Assembly (NCBI GenBank): GCA_913057765.1
Contig: CAJXPH010000148.1
Location: forward strand, 1 to 6,754
Source: an uncultured Campylobacteraceae bacterium
GTDB taxonomy: Bacteria > Campylobacterota > Campylobacteria > Campylobacterales > Arcobacteraceae
Direction: 5' to 3'
Length of the DNA stretch: 6,754 bases
This document shows, one piece after another, positions 5,273-6,754 of this stretch (its first letter is position 1; each line of letters begins with the position of its first letter). A program made the translations under genes and the position numbers. The notes under the pieces were generated by a model. That model was given only the letters and a program-made list of their open reading frames with translations, was not told where the DNA came from and did no database searches.

Positions 5273-5635
5273 CTATTGGGCTAAATTAACAGGTTCTCCC
5301 CAGAATTGTTCAGGAATTAAAAATTCTTGCACTGGGCTCCCACCTATTATATGTTCTTCTACAATTCTATCAATTTTTTCCTTAGATAATTGACAGTACA
5401 TATGATGACCTGGCTCGATTAACATAACTGGTCCCATTTGACAACGTCCTAAACATGATGTTCTAATTACTTGAACTGGACCCATTAAACCTTTTTGCAT
5501 CATTGCTTGAGCCATATGATTAAATAAATCTCTAGATTGCTCAGTTACACATGATGGCTTAGGCATACCAGGTGGTGAGCTTTGCTCACATTTAAAAATA
5601 TAAAATGTTGGTTGTGGTATTGCTGGCATTTCCAT
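5273..5635 (-). CDS. Thioredoxin-like [2Fe-2S] ferredoxin
   Basis: A 120-residue soluble protein with four cysteines placed as in thioredoxin-fold [2Fe-2S] ferredoxins: Cys16, Cys29, Cys61 and Cys65, the last two in SCLGRCQMGP. The family includes the Aquifex and Azotobacter ferredoxins and the NuoE-like domains of complex I and hydrogenases. All four ligands are present, so a cluster is expected. The spacing Cx12C then Cx3C with a Gly-Pro after the last pair is characteristic. The C-terminal 25 or so residues (SPVQEFLIPEQFW onward) run past the core fold and are rich in Pro and Trp, perhaps a partner-binding tail. Its electron partner is unknown. ATG at 5633-5635 follows an AAGGGAA site. It is the first gene of the minus-strand run; the link to panD, 12 bases downstream, has no obvious metabolic logic. 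Confidence 0.88.
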   Translation of the reverse strand: MEMPAIPQPTFYIFKCEQSSPPGMPKPSCVTEQSRDLFNHMAQAMMQKGLMGPVQVIRTSCLGRCQMGPVMLIEPGHHMYCQLSKEKIDRIVEEHIIGGSPVQEFLIPEQFWGEPVNLAQ

Positions 5636-5787
5636 TGTATTTTCCCTTTTTATCTTTCACATAGATAATTTTTGTTTGAATTTTAACAAATATTTATTAA
5701 ATTTCACTAAAAATAGTTTTTTAATAAGTTTTTAAAACCATACATAATATACTATTTTTCAAAAATTTTATATAAAAAAGGTTAATT
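5636..5787. promoter_or_regulatory. Divergent promoter region, ferredoxin operon and prolyl isomerase
   Basis: This 152-base AT-rich gap must start transcription both ways. Toward the isomerase, TATACT at 5748-5753 is the best -10, with no good -35, and the gene has AAGG (5778-5781) 6 bases before its ATG. Toward the ferredoxin, a minus-strand TAAAAT in the middle of the gap is a candidate, again without a -35. These weak assignments rest mainly on gene orientation. Confidence 0.4.
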
Positions 5788-6318
5788 ATGAAAAAAATAT
5801 TCTTTATTTTGTTCTCTTTCGTGTTACTTTTAGAAGCAGCAAATCCAATTGCTGTAGTAAAAACAACACAAGGTACTATTGAAATTGAGTTAAGATCTGA
5901 TTTAGCTCCAAAAGCAGTTGAAAATTTTGTAACACATTCAAAGAATGGTTATTATAATGGGTTGATTTTTCACAGAATCATTAAAAACTTCATGATACAA
6001 GGTGGAGATCCTACTGGTACTGGCCGAGGGGGAGAGTCTATTTGGGGGAAAGCATTTAAAGATGAATTTGCACCAAATGCAGTATTTGATAAAGCAGGAA
6101 TATTAGCTATGGCAAATGCTGGTCCAAATACAAATGGAAGTCAATTTTTTCTAACTACAGTTCCAACATATTGGTTAAATGGAAGACATTCTATTTTTGG
6201 TTATGTTACAAAAGGAATGGATATAGTTAAAAAACTAGAGAATGTTCCTACGTCAGGTCAATCAAGAGGAAATAAACCTTTAAATGATCAAAAAATTATT
6301 TCAATTGAAATAAAATAA
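5788..6318 (+). CDS. Secreted cyclophilin-type peptidyl-prolyl cis-trans isomerase
   Basis: A 176-residue foldase that catalyses cis-trans isomerisation at Xaa-Pro bonds. Residues 1-18 look like a Sec signal peptide (MKK, hydrophobic FFILFSFVLLL, then EAA), so the mature enzyme is probably periplasmic with cleavage near 17-18; no lipobox Cys is present. The cyclophilin core follows. Every catalytic residue of human CypA is found at a constant offset of +8: Arg63, Phe68, Met69, Gln71, Ala109, Gln119, Phe121, Trp129, Leu130 and His134. They lie in FHRIIKNFMIQGGDPTGTG (61-79), NGSQFFLTT (116-124) and WLNGRHSIFG (129-138). Trp129 is the position that favours cyclosporin binding in eukaryotic forms; many bacterial cyclophilins have Phe there. 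The gene is divergent from the ferredoxin operon and appears to be transcribed alone. Its usual clients would be outer-membrane and secreted proteins, which is inference. Confidence 0.93.
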   Translation: MKKIFFILFSFVLLLEAANPIAVVKTTQGTIEIELRSDLAPKAVENFVTHSKNGYYNGLIFHRIIKNFMIQGGDPTGTGRGGESIWGKAFKDEFAPNAVFDKAGILAMANAGPNTNGSQFFLTTVPTYWLNGRHSIFGYVTKGMDIVKKLENVPTSGQSRGNKPLNDQKIISIEIK

Positions 6319-6334
6319 AACAAAAATATAAGTA

Positions 6335-6363
6335 TTTTGGGGTGAAGTTATCTTCCTCCAAAA
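6335..6363. terminator. Weak hairpin between convergent genes
   Basis: TTTTGG (6335-6340) pairs with CCAAAA (6358-6363) and GAAG (6344-6347) with CTTC (6352-6355), around a TTAT loop and a small internal loop. It covers the stop codon of the coiled-coil gene. No clean T-run follows on either strand, so it is a poor terminator, yet it is the only candidate between these convergent genes. Confidence 0.3.
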
Positions 6364-6714
6364 AGCTTATTCATCATACTTTTATCCCCATGCTCAATAA
6401 TTTCTTTTTCTAGTTGTTCTGATTTTTTAGCTTCATTTTTTGCTTTTTCTTTCCAATAACTAAGCTTTTGAGCTATTGCTTCAGCATTTTCTACACTGTC
6501 AAGTCTATCTTTTATCGATGCAAGTTCTTGTTCTAAATCATCAATTTCAACTTCATAGTTGACTTTTATTTGTTTACACTCTTTTTCATGTTCTTCTTTT
6601 ATATTATTTAATCTAGAACTTAGTCTTTTTACTTCAATTCTTAAATCTGCATTTTCTTTTGAGAGTTTCATTGAATTTGAGTGTTTATTTTCTATAAAAT
6701 CCGAATCTTTTTTA
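6348..6714 (-). CDS. Coiled-coil protein of unknown function, 5' end missing
   Basis: The 3' part of a gene, about 121 real residues ending in SMMNKLFGGR. The reading frame stays open into the right adapter. An apparent ATG at 6729-6731 is inside the adapter, and the residues MCIRDS it yields are translated Tn5 mosaic end. The first wholly genomic codon is at 6711-6713. Nearly the whole fragment is a charged heptad-repeat coiled coil (for example LRIEVKRLSSRLNNIKEE and DDLEQELASIKDRLDSVENA), followed by a short basic helix. No enzyme motif, signal peptide or membrane segment is seen in the part present. An internal Met before KLSKENADL could be a start, but the open frame above it makes truncation more likely. 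It converges with the isomerase gene across 29 bases. I do not recognise it. Confidence 0.6.
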
Positions 6715-6754
6715 CTGTCTCTTATACACATCTGACGCTGCCGACGAAGAGGAT
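6715..6754. other. Untrimmed Nextera adapter, P5/i5 side (artefact)
   Basis: Bases 6715-6747 are the reverse complement of the Nextera read-1 adapter: CTGTCTCTTATACACATCT (6715-6733) then GACGCTGCCGACGA (6734-6747). The last seven bases (AGAGGAT) fit the start of a reverse-complemented i5 index, from memory S503. Genomic sequence ends at 6714. Confidence 0.97.

Noticed and set aside
1..6754. Terminal repeats marking a mobile element
   Set aside because: The shared 19-base inverted sequence at the two ends is the Tn5 mosaic end of the sequencing library, not a natural transposon.

Overview
The window is a 6.67-kb piece of AT-rich bacterial DNA (bases 47-6714) with an untrimmed Nextera sequencing adapter at each end (1-46 and 6715-6754). 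The genes at both edges are therefore cut by library construction. Codon use, the homopolymer-rich intergenic DNA and the protein sequences suggest a Campylobacterota member, most likely Arcobacteraceae. That placement is inference from family resemblance; there is no rRNA or marker search behind it.

Layout, left to right. First comes the 3' part of a plus-strand gene (47-528) for a degenerate response-regulator receiver domain, with a probable frameshifted tail up to 602. Next is a stretch without a gene (603-875) that holds what looks like a complete orphan transcription unit: an extended -10 promoter inside a palindrome, a strong ribosome binding site, a 7-codon ORF, a perfect hairpin and a strong bidirectional terminator. 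Then comes rhtB on the minus strand, a homoserine/amino-acid exporter with a TTG start.

The core is a minus-strand block transcribed from right to left: a thioredoxin-like [2Fe-2S] ferredoxin (5273-5635), panD, ybaB, ispA, groES and groEL, closed by a hairpin terminator at 1596-1637. panD overlaps ybaB by 8 bases and ybaB is one base from ispA, so these are probably translationally coupled. groES-groEL has its own near-consensus promoter with a CIRCE operator (3606-3632) over the expected transcription start, which predicts HrcA repression and heat-shock induction separate from the upstream metabolic genes.

Divergent from the ferredoxin gene is a secreted cyclophilin-type prolyl isomerase (5788-6318). 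It converges on the 3' part of a minus-strand coiled-coil protein gene (6348-6714) that is cut by the right adapter. The residues MCIRDS at the apparent start of that last protein are translated adapter, not biology.

Most of the window is ordinary housekeeping DNA. I see no defence system, mobile element, CRISPR array or RNA gene of a known family. The parts most worth a second look are the orphan unit at 617-813, the truncated and possibly frameshifted receiver gene, and the adapter artefacts.
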